From Streptomyces durocortorensis (GTDB taxonomy: Bacteria; Actinomycetota; Actinomycetes; Streptomycetales; Streptomycetaceae): DNA of 64,000 nucleotides. The translations under genes and the position numbers were made by a program. Shown piece by piece: positions 28,399 through 35,931 of this stretch; positions within the stretch are counted from its first letter, which is position 1; each line of letters opens with the position of its first letter. The notes under the pieces are model-generated. The model saw only the letters and a program-made list of their open reading frames with translations, was not told where the DNA came from and searched no databases. Where the stretch lies: the NCBI RefSeq assembly GCF_031760065.1, contig NZ_CP134500.1, forward strand, positions 1,674,001 through 1,738,000, in the 5' to 3' direction.

Positions 28399-30119
28399 AC
28401 CGTCCACCACACCGTGGTGTCGGCGGGCAGCTCGGCCTCGGCGCCGTCCACGGTGACCGGGGAGCTGGCGAGCAGCACCCGGCCACGGGCGGCGATACGG
28501 ACGGGCGTGCCGGTGGTGTTGACGGTGCAGACGAAGCCGGGGCGGGCGAAGACGAGGACGCCTTCGGGGGCCTGGAGCCATTCGACATCGGTGCCCGCGC
28601 CGAGGCCCGGGTGCTCCCGGCGGGCGGCGATGGCGGCCCGGTACAGCTCCAGGGTGGAGCCCTCGACGCCGGTCTGCGCCTCGACGGACAGCTCACCCCA
28701 GCCTGCGGGCTGCGGGAGCCAGCTGCCGCCGTCGCCGAAGCCGTACGAACTGCCCTCGCGGGTCCACGGGATCGGGACGCGGCAGCCGTCGCGGAAGCCG
28801 TCCTGGCCCTCGGCACGGAAGAACGAGGGGTCCTGGCGGGCGTCGTCGGGCAGGTCGGTGACGTCGGGCAGGCCGAGCTCCTCGCCCTGGTAGACGTAGG
28901 CGGAGCCGGGCAGGGCGAGCATCAGCAGGCTGGCGGCGCGGGCCCGGCGCAGGCCCAGTTCGCGGTCGCCGGGGGTGCGGATCTGGGTGCCCAGGCCCGC
29001 CGGGTTGGCGAAGCGGGTGGCGTGCCGGGTGACGTCGTGGTTGGAGAGCACCCAGGTGGTGGGCGCGCCGACGGGGCGCATCGCGTCGAGCGAGACGTCG
29101 ATGACCTTGCGGAGTTCCTCGGCGTCCCAGGCGGTCGCCAGGTACTGGAAGTTGAAGGCCTGGTGCATCTCGTCGGGGCGCACGTAGTTGGCGGTGCGCT
29201 CGACGGTGGGGGTCCACGCCTCGGCGACGGCGATCCGCCCGCCCGTCACCCGCCGCCCCTCCGAGGAAGGCCCTGGGGCCCCCATCGTGTCCGGGTACTC
29301 GTCCAGGATGGTGCGCCAGCTGCGGTAGATCTCGTGGACGCCGTCCTGGTCGAAGAAGGGCATGACCTCGTTGCCGAGCAGCTTGAGCTGGTCGTGGGCC
29401 CCGAGGTCGGGCAGGCCCTCGGCCTTGACGAGGCCGTGGGCGACGTCGACCCGGAAGCCGTCGACGCCCATGTCGAGCCAGAAGCGCAGGATGGAGCGGA
29501 ACTCGTCGGCGACGGCCGGGTGCTCCCAGTTGAAGTCGGGCTGTTCGGGGGCGAAGAGGTGGAGGTACCAGTCGCCGGGGGTGCCGTCCGGGTTGGCCGT
29601 GCGGGTCCAGGCGGGGCCGCCGAAGATGGACTCCCAGTCGTTGGGCGGGAGTTCGCCGTTGGCGCCCTTGCCCGGGCGGAAGTGGTAGCGCTCGCGCAGG
29701 GCGGAGCCTGGGCCCTCGGCCAGGGCGCGCTTGAACCACTCGTGCTGGTCGGAGGAGTGGTTGGGGACCAGGTCGACGATGATGCGCAGGCCCAGGCCGT
29801 GGGCCTCGCGGATCAGCGCGTCGGCGTCCAGCAGGTTGCCGAACATCGGGTCGATGGCCCGGTAGTCGGAGACGTCGTAGCCCGCGTCGGCCTGCGGGGA
29901 GGCGTAGAAGGGGGAGAGCCAGACCGCGTCGACGCCCAGGTCCTTCAGGTGGGGCAGGCGGGCGGTGACGCCGGCGAGGTCGCCCATGCCGTCGCCGTTG
30001 CCGTCGGCGAAGCTCCGTGGATAGACCTGGTAGATCACCGCGTCCTGCCACCAGCCGGTGCGGTGGCCCGGGGCGTCGTCGGACGTGCCGGTGGAGGGGG
30101 CAGCGAGGTGCTGGGTCAT
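28395..30119 (-). CDS. aglA: Intracellular alpha-glucosidase (GH13)
   Basis: A 574-residue cytoplasmic oligo-alpha-glucosidase that releases glucose from imported maltose and maltodextrins. GH13 motifs are DLVPNHSS, GFRVDVAHG (nucleophile Asp), VAEAWT (acid Glu) and LSNHDVTRH. WWQDAVIYQVYPRSFAD at the start and GYDVSDYRAIDP are typical of the oligo-1,6-glucosidase/alpha-glucosidase subfamily. There is no signal peptide. It follows malG by 112 bp and leads with a 4-base overlap into the LacI paralogue, placing it at the end of the malEFG unit. From memory, S. coelicolor has aglA at the same place. Confidence 0.93.
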   Translation of the reverse strand: MTQHLAAPSTGTSDDAPGHRTGWWQDAVIYQVYPRSFADGNGDGMGDLAGVTARLPHLKDLGVDAVWLSPFYASPQADAGYDVSDYRAIDPMFGNLLDADALIREAHGLGLRIIVDLVPNHSSDQHEWFKRALAEGPGSALRERYHFRPGKGANGELPPNDWESIFGGPAWTRTANPDGTPGDWYLHLFAPEQPDFNWEHPAVADEFRSILRFWLDMGVDGFRVDVAHGLVKAEGLPDLGAHDQLKLLGNEVMPFFDQDGVHEIYRSWRTILDEYPDTMGAPGPSSEGRRVTGGRIAVAEAWTPTVERTANYVRPDEMHQAFNFQYLATAWDAEELRKVIDVSLDAMRPVGAPTTWVLSNHDVTRHATRFANPAGLGTQIRTPGDRELGLRRARAASLLMLALPGSAYVYQGEELGLPDVTDLPDDARQDPSFFRAEGQDGFRDGCRVPIPWTREGSSYGFGDGGSWLPQPAGWGELSVEAQTGVEGSTLELYRAAIAARREHPGLGAGTDVEWLQAPEGVLVFARPGFVCTVNTTGTPVRIAARGRVLLASSPVTVDGAEAELPADTTVWWTV

Positions 30120-30231
30120 GTCGTCCCTGGGGTGTCGGGGTGGGGGGCGGCGCAGGGTGACCGGGTCGGGGTTCCCACGCCGCCGTGACGGGTGCGGTGG
30201 TGCGTGCGGGTACTGGTGTCCAGGAGGTTCC

Positions 30232-31110
30232 TCAGCCCTTGACGGCTCCGGCGGACACGCCGGTGACCAGGTGCTTCTGCGCGAACAGGAAGACCAGGGC
30301 GGCCGGGACGGCGATGAGGACGGAGGCTGCGGTCATCGGGCCCCACTGGGCTCCGTACTGGTTGACGAACTTCTGGAGTCCGCCGGCCAGCGTGAGGTTC
30401 TCGTCGCCGACCAGGAACGCGGAGGCGTAGGCCACCTCGCCCCAGGCGGTGATGAAGCAGTAGAACGCGGTGACCGCGAGGCCCGGCTTGGCCAGCGGCA
30501 GGACGAGCCGCCAGAAGGTGCCGAACGGGGTGAGGCCGTCGACCTCGCCCGACTCATCGATCTCGCGCGGGATGGTGTCGAAGAAGCCCTTCATCATCCA
30601 GGAGCAGAACGGCACCGCGATGGTGAGGTAGGTGATGACGAGCCCGGCGGGCTGATTGAGCAGTCCGAGCTTCGACATGATCGTGTAGATCGGCACGATG
30701 AGGACGGCGACCGGGAACATCTGGGTGATCAGCAGCGTCCACATCAGCCCGCGCTTGCCGGGGAAGCGGAAGCGGCTGACGGCGTAGCCGGTGGTGGCGG
30801 AGACGAAGACGCCGATCGCGGTGGAGAGCCCGGCGACGATCACGGAGTTGGCGAACCAGTTGAGGAACTCGGTGTCGCGGATCAGGTTCGTGTAGTTGAC
30901 GAACGTCGTCTCGCGGAAGAAGTCCGTGGTGGTCGCGTACTTGGCGGGCTTGAGCGAGGTCAGCAGGACCCACAGCACCGGGAAGACCGCGATCACCGAG
31001 GCGACGATCAGGGTGAGGTGCAGCCCGACCGAGGCGAGGGCCGAACGCTCGCCGCGGAGCCGGACCTTGGGCACGGCGTGGCGCGCGGAGGTGTCGGTAG
31101 CGGTGCTCAC
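30232..31110 (-). CDS. malG: Maltose/maltodextrin ABC transporter permease MalG
   Basis: A 292-residue membrane protein with about six helices (LHLTLIVASVIAVFPVLWVLLTSL first). The EAA loop that docks the ATPase is EIDESGEVDGLTPFGTFWRLVLPLAKP. It forms the channel with MalF and passes maltodextrins delivered by MalE. The GTG start at 31110 overlaps the malF stop as GTGA; the longer open frame has no support. No ATPase gene follows, so the pair probably uses a shared MsiK-type ATPase encoded elsewhere, as known for Streptomyces sugar importers. Confidence 0.93.
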   Translation of the reverse strand: MSTATDTSARHAVPKVRLRGERSALASVGLHLTLIVASVIAVFPVLWVLLTSLKPAKYATTTDFFRETTFVNYTNLIRDTEFLNWFANSVIVAGLSTAIGVFVSATTGYAVSRFRFPGKRGLMWTLLITQMFPVAVLIVPIYTIMSKLGLLNQPAGLVITYLTIAVPFCSWMMKGFFDTIPREIDESGEVDGLTPFGTFWRLVLPLAKPGLAVTAFYCFITAWGEVAYASAFLVGDENLTLAGGLQKFVNQYGAQWGPMTAASVLIAVPAALVFLFAQKHLVTGVSAGAVKG

Positions 31111-32126
31111 CAGTTGTCTCCCTGGGTGCGCAGGACTCGCCGGTAGATCACGGCGAAGATCATCAGCAGGACGAGGATCAGCACGCCCCACGTGGAGGAC
31201 TGGGCGTAGTCGCGCGGGCTGATCTCGAAGGAGAACTTGTACGCCTGGGTCACCAGGATCTGGGTCGCATCACCGGGTCCGCCGCGGGTCAGCAGGAAGA
31301 TCACCGGGAACATGTTGAAGGTCCAGATGGTGGAGAGCAGGATCACCGTGGTGGAGACCGGGCGCAGTCCGGGCAGTGTGATGTGGCGGAAGCGCTGCCA
31401 GGCGGTCGCGCCGTCCATCTCGGCCGCCTCGTACTGCTCGGAGGGGATGGACTGGAGGCCGCCGAGGAGGGCGACCATCATGAACGGGATGCCGAGCCAC
31501 ACGTTCACGGCGATCACGGAGAACTTCGCCCAGGTGGGGTCGTTCAGCCACGGGATGCCGTCGATCCCGGCCCCGCCGAGGATCTGGTTGAGCATCCCGC
31601 GGTCCTCGTTGTAGAGGAAGCGCCAGGCGAACACCGAGACGAAGCCGGGGATGGCCCAGGGCAGGATGAGCGCCATGCGGTAGGCGGAGCGCCCGACGAT
31701 GCGGCGGTTGAGGATGTTGGCGAGGCCCATGCCGAGCACGAACGTGATGCTCACGCAGGAGACCGTCCACACCAGTGTCCAGCCGAGCGTACCGAGGAAC
31801 TGCGAGCCGGACAGCGCGTCGACGTAGTTGTCCATGCCGACGAACTCGTAGGTGGCGGGCACTTCGTTGACGCCGATGGAGCGGGCGACATTGCGCTCGG
31901 TGGCGTCGGTCATCGACAGGTAGATACCGCGGACCAGCGGGTAGCCGATGATCACGCCGATCACGATGACGACCGGGGCGACCATGGCCCAGGCGTACCA
32001 GTGGACCGACAGGGCCCGCCGGAAACGGCCGGGCTTCGGTGGTGGGGTGCCAGTACCGCGGCTCCGGCCGCGGGCGGTGTTCCCGCCCGCGGCCTTCACC
32101 ACCGACCGGCTGGTGTGGACAGCCAT
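31107..32126 (-). CDS. malF: Maltose/maltodextrin ABC transporter permease MalF
   Basis: A 339-residue permease. A basic cytoplasmic N-terminus is followed by six or seven membrane helices (WAMVAPVVIVIGVIIGYPLV first). The EAA loop is EQYEAAEMDGATAWQRFRHITLPGLRP. It pairs with MalG in the inner-membrane channel. It starts 19 bp after malE and overlaps malG by 4 bases, so malE-malF-malG form one operon. Confidence 0.94.
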   Translation of the reverse strand: MAVHTSRSVVKAAGGNTARGRSRGTGTPPPKPGRFRRALSVHWYAWAMVAPVVIVIGVIIGYPLVRGIYLSMTDATERNVARSIGVNEVPATYEFVGMDNYVDALSGSQFLGTLGWTLVWTVSCVSITFVLGMGLANILNRRIVGRSAYRMALILPWAIPGFVSVFAWRFLYNEDRGMLNQILGGAGIDGIPWLNDPTWAKFSVIAVNVWLGIPFMMVALLGGLQSIPSEQYEAAEMDGATAWQRFRHITLPGLRPVSTTVILLSTIWTFNMFPVIFLLTRGGPGDATQILVTQAYKFSFEISPRDYAQSSTWGVLILVLLMIFAVIYRRVLRTQGDNW

Positions 32127-32145
32127 CAGTCGGCCAACCTTCCTG

Positions 32146-33414
32146 TTACTTCCAGTCCTTCAGGAGCTTGCGGTACGCGTCGCCGGTGGCCTTGGCGGCC
32201 TTCTCCGGCGTCGTCTGGCCGGTGAGGACCTTGGTGTACTCGACCCGGAGCGGCTCGAAGAGGCTGCCGCCCTCGGGAATCCAGGGGCGCTCGACGGCGG
32301 TCTCGACGATCGGCTTGAAGAAGCCGACGATCTCGCTGTTGACGGCCTGCTTCTTGGCGTACGCGGAGTGGCGCGTCGGCAGCAGGTTCAGCTCACCGGC
32401 GACGGTGGCCTGGGCATCCACGGACGTCATGTACTCGACGAAGGCATAGGAGGCGTCGAGGTTCTTGGAGCCCGCGTAGACGGCGAGGTTGTGGCCGCCC
32501 TGCGGGGCGCCCTGGGCGGCGGAGCCGGCCGGGACCGGGGCGATGCCCAGGTTGTCCTTGTCCGTGAACTCCTCGCCGGTCAGGGTGTCGGCGACGGCCC
32601 AGGGGCCGTTGATCATCATCGCGACGTCGCCGTTCTTGAACGACTGCATCATGTTCTCCCAGCCGTCCGAGGCGTCCGTCTTCGCGGTGCCGTCGTCGAC
32701 CAGTTCCTTGACCGCCTTGAAGGCCTTGACACCCTCGGGCTTGTCCACGGTGACGGTCCTGGACCCGGCGTCGACCAGGTCGCCGCCCTCGCCGTAGAGG
32801 AAGGAGAGGAAGAAGTACGGGTCGTCGCCGCGCAGGTAGAGGCCGGTCTTGCCGGTCTTCTCCTTGATCTTCTTGGCGGCGCTCTTCAGCTCGTCCAGGT
32901 TGGCCGGGGCCTCGACGCCCGCCTTCTCCAGCAGCTTCTTGTTGTAGAAGATGCCCATGGAGTCGATGACCTGCGGGACGGCGTAGGTCTTGCCCTCGTA
33001 CTTGGTGGACGCGACGGCCTGGTCCAGGAAGTCGTCCTGGTTCTTCAGGGCGGGGGTGCCGTCCAGCGGGGCCAGGTAGCTGAGGCTGGCGAAGTCCGGC
33101 GTCCAGGCGACCTCGGAGCGGATGACGTCGGGGGCGTCGCCCGTCTCGGCGGCGTTCTTGAAATTGTTCTGCGCTTCGCCGAAGGGCACGTTGACGTACT
33201 TGACGTCGACCTTCGGGTGCTTCTTCTCGAAGCCTTCGGCCAGCTTCTTGAAGACCTTGTCCTCGCTGCCGGGGCTGGAGGTGTCCCACCAGGTCACCGT
33301 GCCGGAGAGCTCGCCCGAGCTCTTGCCGCCGCCGGACTCGCCGTCGCTGCCGCAGGCGGTCGCCGCGAGCGCCAGGGCCGCGACCAGGGCGGTGGCCGTT
33401 ATGCCACGTCGCAT
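32146..33414 (-). CDS. malE: Maltose/maltodextrin-binding lipoprotein MalE
   Basis: A 422-residue extracellular solute-binding protein. MRRGITATALVAALALAATACGS carries a lipobox (ATAC), so it is membrane-anchored by lipid. The mature part is of the SBP_1 family: TVTWWDTSSPGSE, DAPDVIRSEVAWTPDFA, YAVPQVIDSMGIFYNKKLLEKAG and MMINGPWAVAD are typical of maltodextrin-binding proteins. AAGGAG lies 7 bases before the ATG at 33414; the open frame upstream is not coding. It is the first gene of the malEFG operon, divergent from malR across an operator-rich region. Confidence 0.95.
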   Translation of the reverse strand: MRRGITATALVAALALAATACGSDGESGGGKSSGELSGTVTWWDTSSPGSEDKVFKKLAEGFEKKHPKVDVKYVNVPFGEAQNNFKNAAETGDAPDVIRSEVAWTPDFASLSYLAPLDGTPALKNQDDFLDQAVASTKYEGKTYAVPQVIDSMGIFYNKKLLEKAGVEAPANLDELKSAAKKIKEKTGKTGLYLRGDDPYFFLSFLYGEGGDLVDAGSRTVTVDKPEGVKAFKAVKELVDDGTAKTDASDGWENMMQSFKNGDVAMMINGPWAVADTLTGEEFTDKDNLGIAPVPAGSAAQGAPQGGHNLAVYAGSKNLDASYAFVEYMTSVDAQATVAGELNLLPTRHSAYAKKQAVNSEIVGFFKPIVETAVERPWIPEGGSLFEPLRVEYTKVLTGQTTPEKAAKATGDAYRKLLKDWK

Positions 33415-33497
33415 CTGAACTCCTTCAACTGCCGTACCGCTCCGTCGCGGCGCCGGGTCGACGTGAACGTAACAAGGATGAAAGACCACCGAAAGAC

Positions 33498-33679
33498 CTT
33501 GCGGAAGTTTTCTGCAAGCGCTGGTGATCGTTACATTCGCGTGTCCGCAAGGTTGCCGTCAAGCCCCTTGACGAGGGTCCGCCGACCCTGGCAGGGGCAG
33601 GCCAGGCATGACGTATCCGCAGTGCGACGATCCGACCGCAGGGTGCAGCCCAGGGCCGCAAGACCTTGCAAGATGTTGC
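33498..33679. promoter_or_regulatory. MalR-type operators between malE and malR
   Basis: The 346-bp divergent gap holds CTTGC-N11-GCAAG (33498-33518), GCAAGGTTGC (33547-33556), the perfect GTCAAG-CCC-CTTGAC (33558-33572), GCAAG-AC-CTTGC (33658-33669) and, overlapping it, GCAA-GATG-TTGC (33668-33679). Two groups, one 85-160 bp before malE and one 80-105 bp before malR, suggest repression of both genes. No reading frame here looks real. Confidence 0.75.
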
Positions 33680-33760
33680 CGGGGAGGCCCCCGGGAGGCC
33701 TGCCGGTGGCACATCGCGCACGGTGGGCAATCGGACACGGGCCCGGTACAGTCCCATCCC

Positions 33761-34804
33761 ATGACCGCACGGCTTGCCGATATCGCAACTCAGGCGGGGG
33801 TCAGCGAAGCGACGGTCAGCCGAGTCCTGAACGGCAAGCCCGGAGTCGCCGCGACCACCCGCGAATCCGTCCTCGCGGCGCTCGACGTCCTCGGCTACGA
33901 ACGCCCCGTACGGCTGCGCAGGCGCAGCGCGGGACTGGTCGGCCTGATCACCCCGGAGCTGGAGAACCCGATCTTCCCGGCGCTGGCGCAGGTGATCGGC
34001 CAGGCGCTGACCCGGCAGGGCTACACCCCGGTGCTGGCCACCCAGACCCCCGGCGGTTCCACCGAGGACGAACTCACCGAAATGCTGGTGGACCGGGGCG
34101 TTTCCGGCATCATCTTCGTCTCCGGGCTGCACGCCGACACCTCGGCAGACATGCAGCGCTACGAGCAACTGCGCGGCCAGGGCGTCCCCTTCGTCCTGGT
34201 CAACGGCTTCTCCGCCAAGGTGCAGGCGCCGTTCATCTCACCCGACGACCGGGCGGCGATGCGGCTGGCGGTGACGCACCTGGTGGCGCTGGGCCACACC
34301 CGCATCGGACTCGCGGTGGGCCCCAAGCGCTTCGTGCCGGTGCTCCGCAAGATCGAGGGCTTTCACTCCACGATGCGGGAGCAGCTGGACCTCGCCCCCG
34401 ACGACGTGGAGGAGTTGATCCAGCACTCTCTGTACACGCTGGAGGGCGGTCAGGCCGCCGCGTCCGCTCTGATGGAGCGCGGCTGCACGGCCGTCGTGTG
34501 CGCGAGCGACATGATGGCGCTCGGGGCGATCCGGGCGGCCCGCAGGCTGTCCAGGGAGGTCCCCCGGGACCTCTCCGTGGTCGGCTACGACGACTCACCC
34601 CTCATAGCGTTCACGGACCCGCCGCTGACCACGATCCGGCAGCCGGTGACGGCGATGGGCCAGGCCGCCGTGCGCACGCTCCTGGAGGAGATCGGCGGAA
34701 CCCCCGCCCCGCACAGCGAATTCGTCTTCATGCCTGAGCTGGTGGTTCGCGGTTCGACGGCGTCGGGACCCGGACTTCCCTCAGGGGCCCACGCTCATCC
34801 TTGA
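33761..34804 (+). CDS. malR: LacI-family maltose regulator MalR
   Basis: A 347-residue LacI repressor. The helix-turn-helix is RLADIATQAGVSEATVSRVLNGKPGVAATTRESVLAALDVLGYERP, then the hinge and sugar-sensing domain (IFVSGLHADTSAD, FVLVNGFSAKVQAPFISPDD, AVVCASDMMALGAI). Position opposite malE and content match S. coelicolor MalR, which represses malE and is relieved by maltose. The ATG at 33761 begins the helix-turn-helix directly; the open frame to 33608 runs through the operators and is not coding. A close paralogue lies at 27352. Confidence 0.95.
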   Translation: MTARLADIATQAGVSEATVSRVLNGKPGVAATTRESVLAALDVLGYERPVRLRRRSAGLVGLITPELENPIFPALAQVIGQALTRQGYTPVLATQTPGGSTEDELTEMLVDRGVSGIIFVSGLHADTSADMQRYEQLRGQGVPFVLVNGFSAKVQAPFISPDDRAAMRLAVTHLVALGHTRIGLAVGPKRFVPVLRKIEGFHSTMREQLDLAPDDVEELIQHSLYTLEGGQAAASALMERGCTAVVCASDMMALGAIRAARRLSREVPRDLSVVGYDDSPLIAFTDPPLTTIRQPVTAMGQAAVRTLLEEIGGTPAPHSEFVFMPELVVRGSTASGPGLPSGAHAHP

Positions 34805-34880
34805 GGCGCAGGACGTGCGCCCCGGACCCGACCGGAGGATGATCGAGCGCAGGGGGACGTATCTGGCAGACTCTGTGCCT

Positions 34881-35876
34881 ATGGGTGAAACACACGTGAC
34901 AGCACACGAAGGCCGGTCGGCGACCAGCCCGTCACCCATCGTGGACGAGGCGGCCCCCGAGGCCCGGCGCAGGAACCGCGCCCTGACGCGCCTTCGCTCG
35001 CTGCGCTCGCCGCGCCGTCCGCGCCTCTGGTTCGAGATCCTGCTCATCGCGGTGAGTTACTGGCTGTACTCCCTCGTGCGCAACGCCGTCCCGGAGCAGA
35101 AGGCCGCCGCCCTCGCCAACGCCGACTGGATCTGGTCGGCGGAGCAGTCCATCGGCCTCGCCTTCGAGGAAACGGTCAATCACGCGGTCAATTCCGTGAC
35201 ATGGCTGATCGTGTCGATGAACTACTACTACGCGACCCTGCACTTCATCGTGACCATCGGTGTGCTCGTGTGGCTGTACCGCAGCCACCCCGGCCGGTAC
35301 GCCGCGACCCGCCTGGTCCTCTTCTCGACGACGGCGGTCGCCCTCCTCGGCTACTACCTCTACCCGCTCGCCCCGCCCCGCCTGATGAACGGGGCGAACT
35401 TCATCGACACGGTCCTCGTCCACGAGACCTGGGGCTCGATGGCCTCGGGCGACTTCAAGAACATGTCCAACCAGTACGCGGCGATGCCCTCGATGCACAT
35501 CGGCTGGTCGCTCTGGTGCGGGCTGACGATCTTCGCCCTGGCCAAGGCACCCTGGGCGCGCATCCTGGGCCTGCTCTACCCGATGGCCACCCTCGTCGTG
35601 ATCGTGGCCACCGCCAACCACTTCTGGCTGGACGCGGTGGGCGGCATGGCCTGTCTGGCCTTCGGTTACGCGCTGTCCCGCGCCTGGTACGGATCGCTGC
35701 CTCACCGGCTGCCGAAGTGGGTGCCGACGGGGAAGAGCCGACTGACCGGGGTGCGCACGGCCCGGCTGCCACGACCGGGCCCGGCGGCGGACGCGCTGGC
35801 CCGCGAGGACGCCCCGGCGACGGCGGACACCCCTGTCCGCGAGGACGCCCCGGCGACGGCGGTCCGCCACCCGTAG
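34881..35876 (+). CDS. PAP2/Aur1-like membrane phosphatase or phosphotransferase
   Basis: About 331 residues with five or six membrane helices. The phosphatase motifs are YAAMPSMHIGWS (PSxH) and ATANHFWLDAVGG (H-x3-D), like inositol phosphorylceramide synthase/Aur1-type PAP2 proteins, which cleave or transfer phosphate esters of lipids at the outer membrane face. The first PAP2 motif (KxxxxxxRP) is not obvious, as in Aur1-type proteins. The C-terminus is a Pro/Ala/Asp tail with a duplicated AREDAPATAD/VREDAPATAV segment. Start uncertain: ATG at 34881 keeps the conserved MGETHVTAHEG; ATG at 34839 directly abuts GGAGG. It follows malR by 76 bp. Confidence 0.85.
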   Translation: MGETHVTAHEGRSATSPSPIVDEAAPEARRRNRALTRLRSLRSPRRPRLWFEILLIAVSYWLYSLVRNAVPEQKAAALANADWIWSAEQSIGLAFEETVNHAVNSVTWLIVSMNYYYATLHFIVTIGVLVWLYRSHPGRYAATRLVLFSTTAVALLGYYLYPLAPPRLMNGANFIDTVLVHETWGSMASGDFKNMSNQYAAMPSMHIGWSLWCGLTIFALAKAPWARILGLLYPMATLVVIVATANHFWLDAVGGMACLAFGYALSRAWYGSLPHRLPKWVPTGKSRLTGVRTARLPRPGPAADALAREDAPATADTPVREDAPATAVRHP

Positions 35877-35931
35877 CGCGTACGGCGCTTGAGGGGCGGG
35901 GCCTCGGCGGCGCCCCGGTAGTTCCGAAGGC

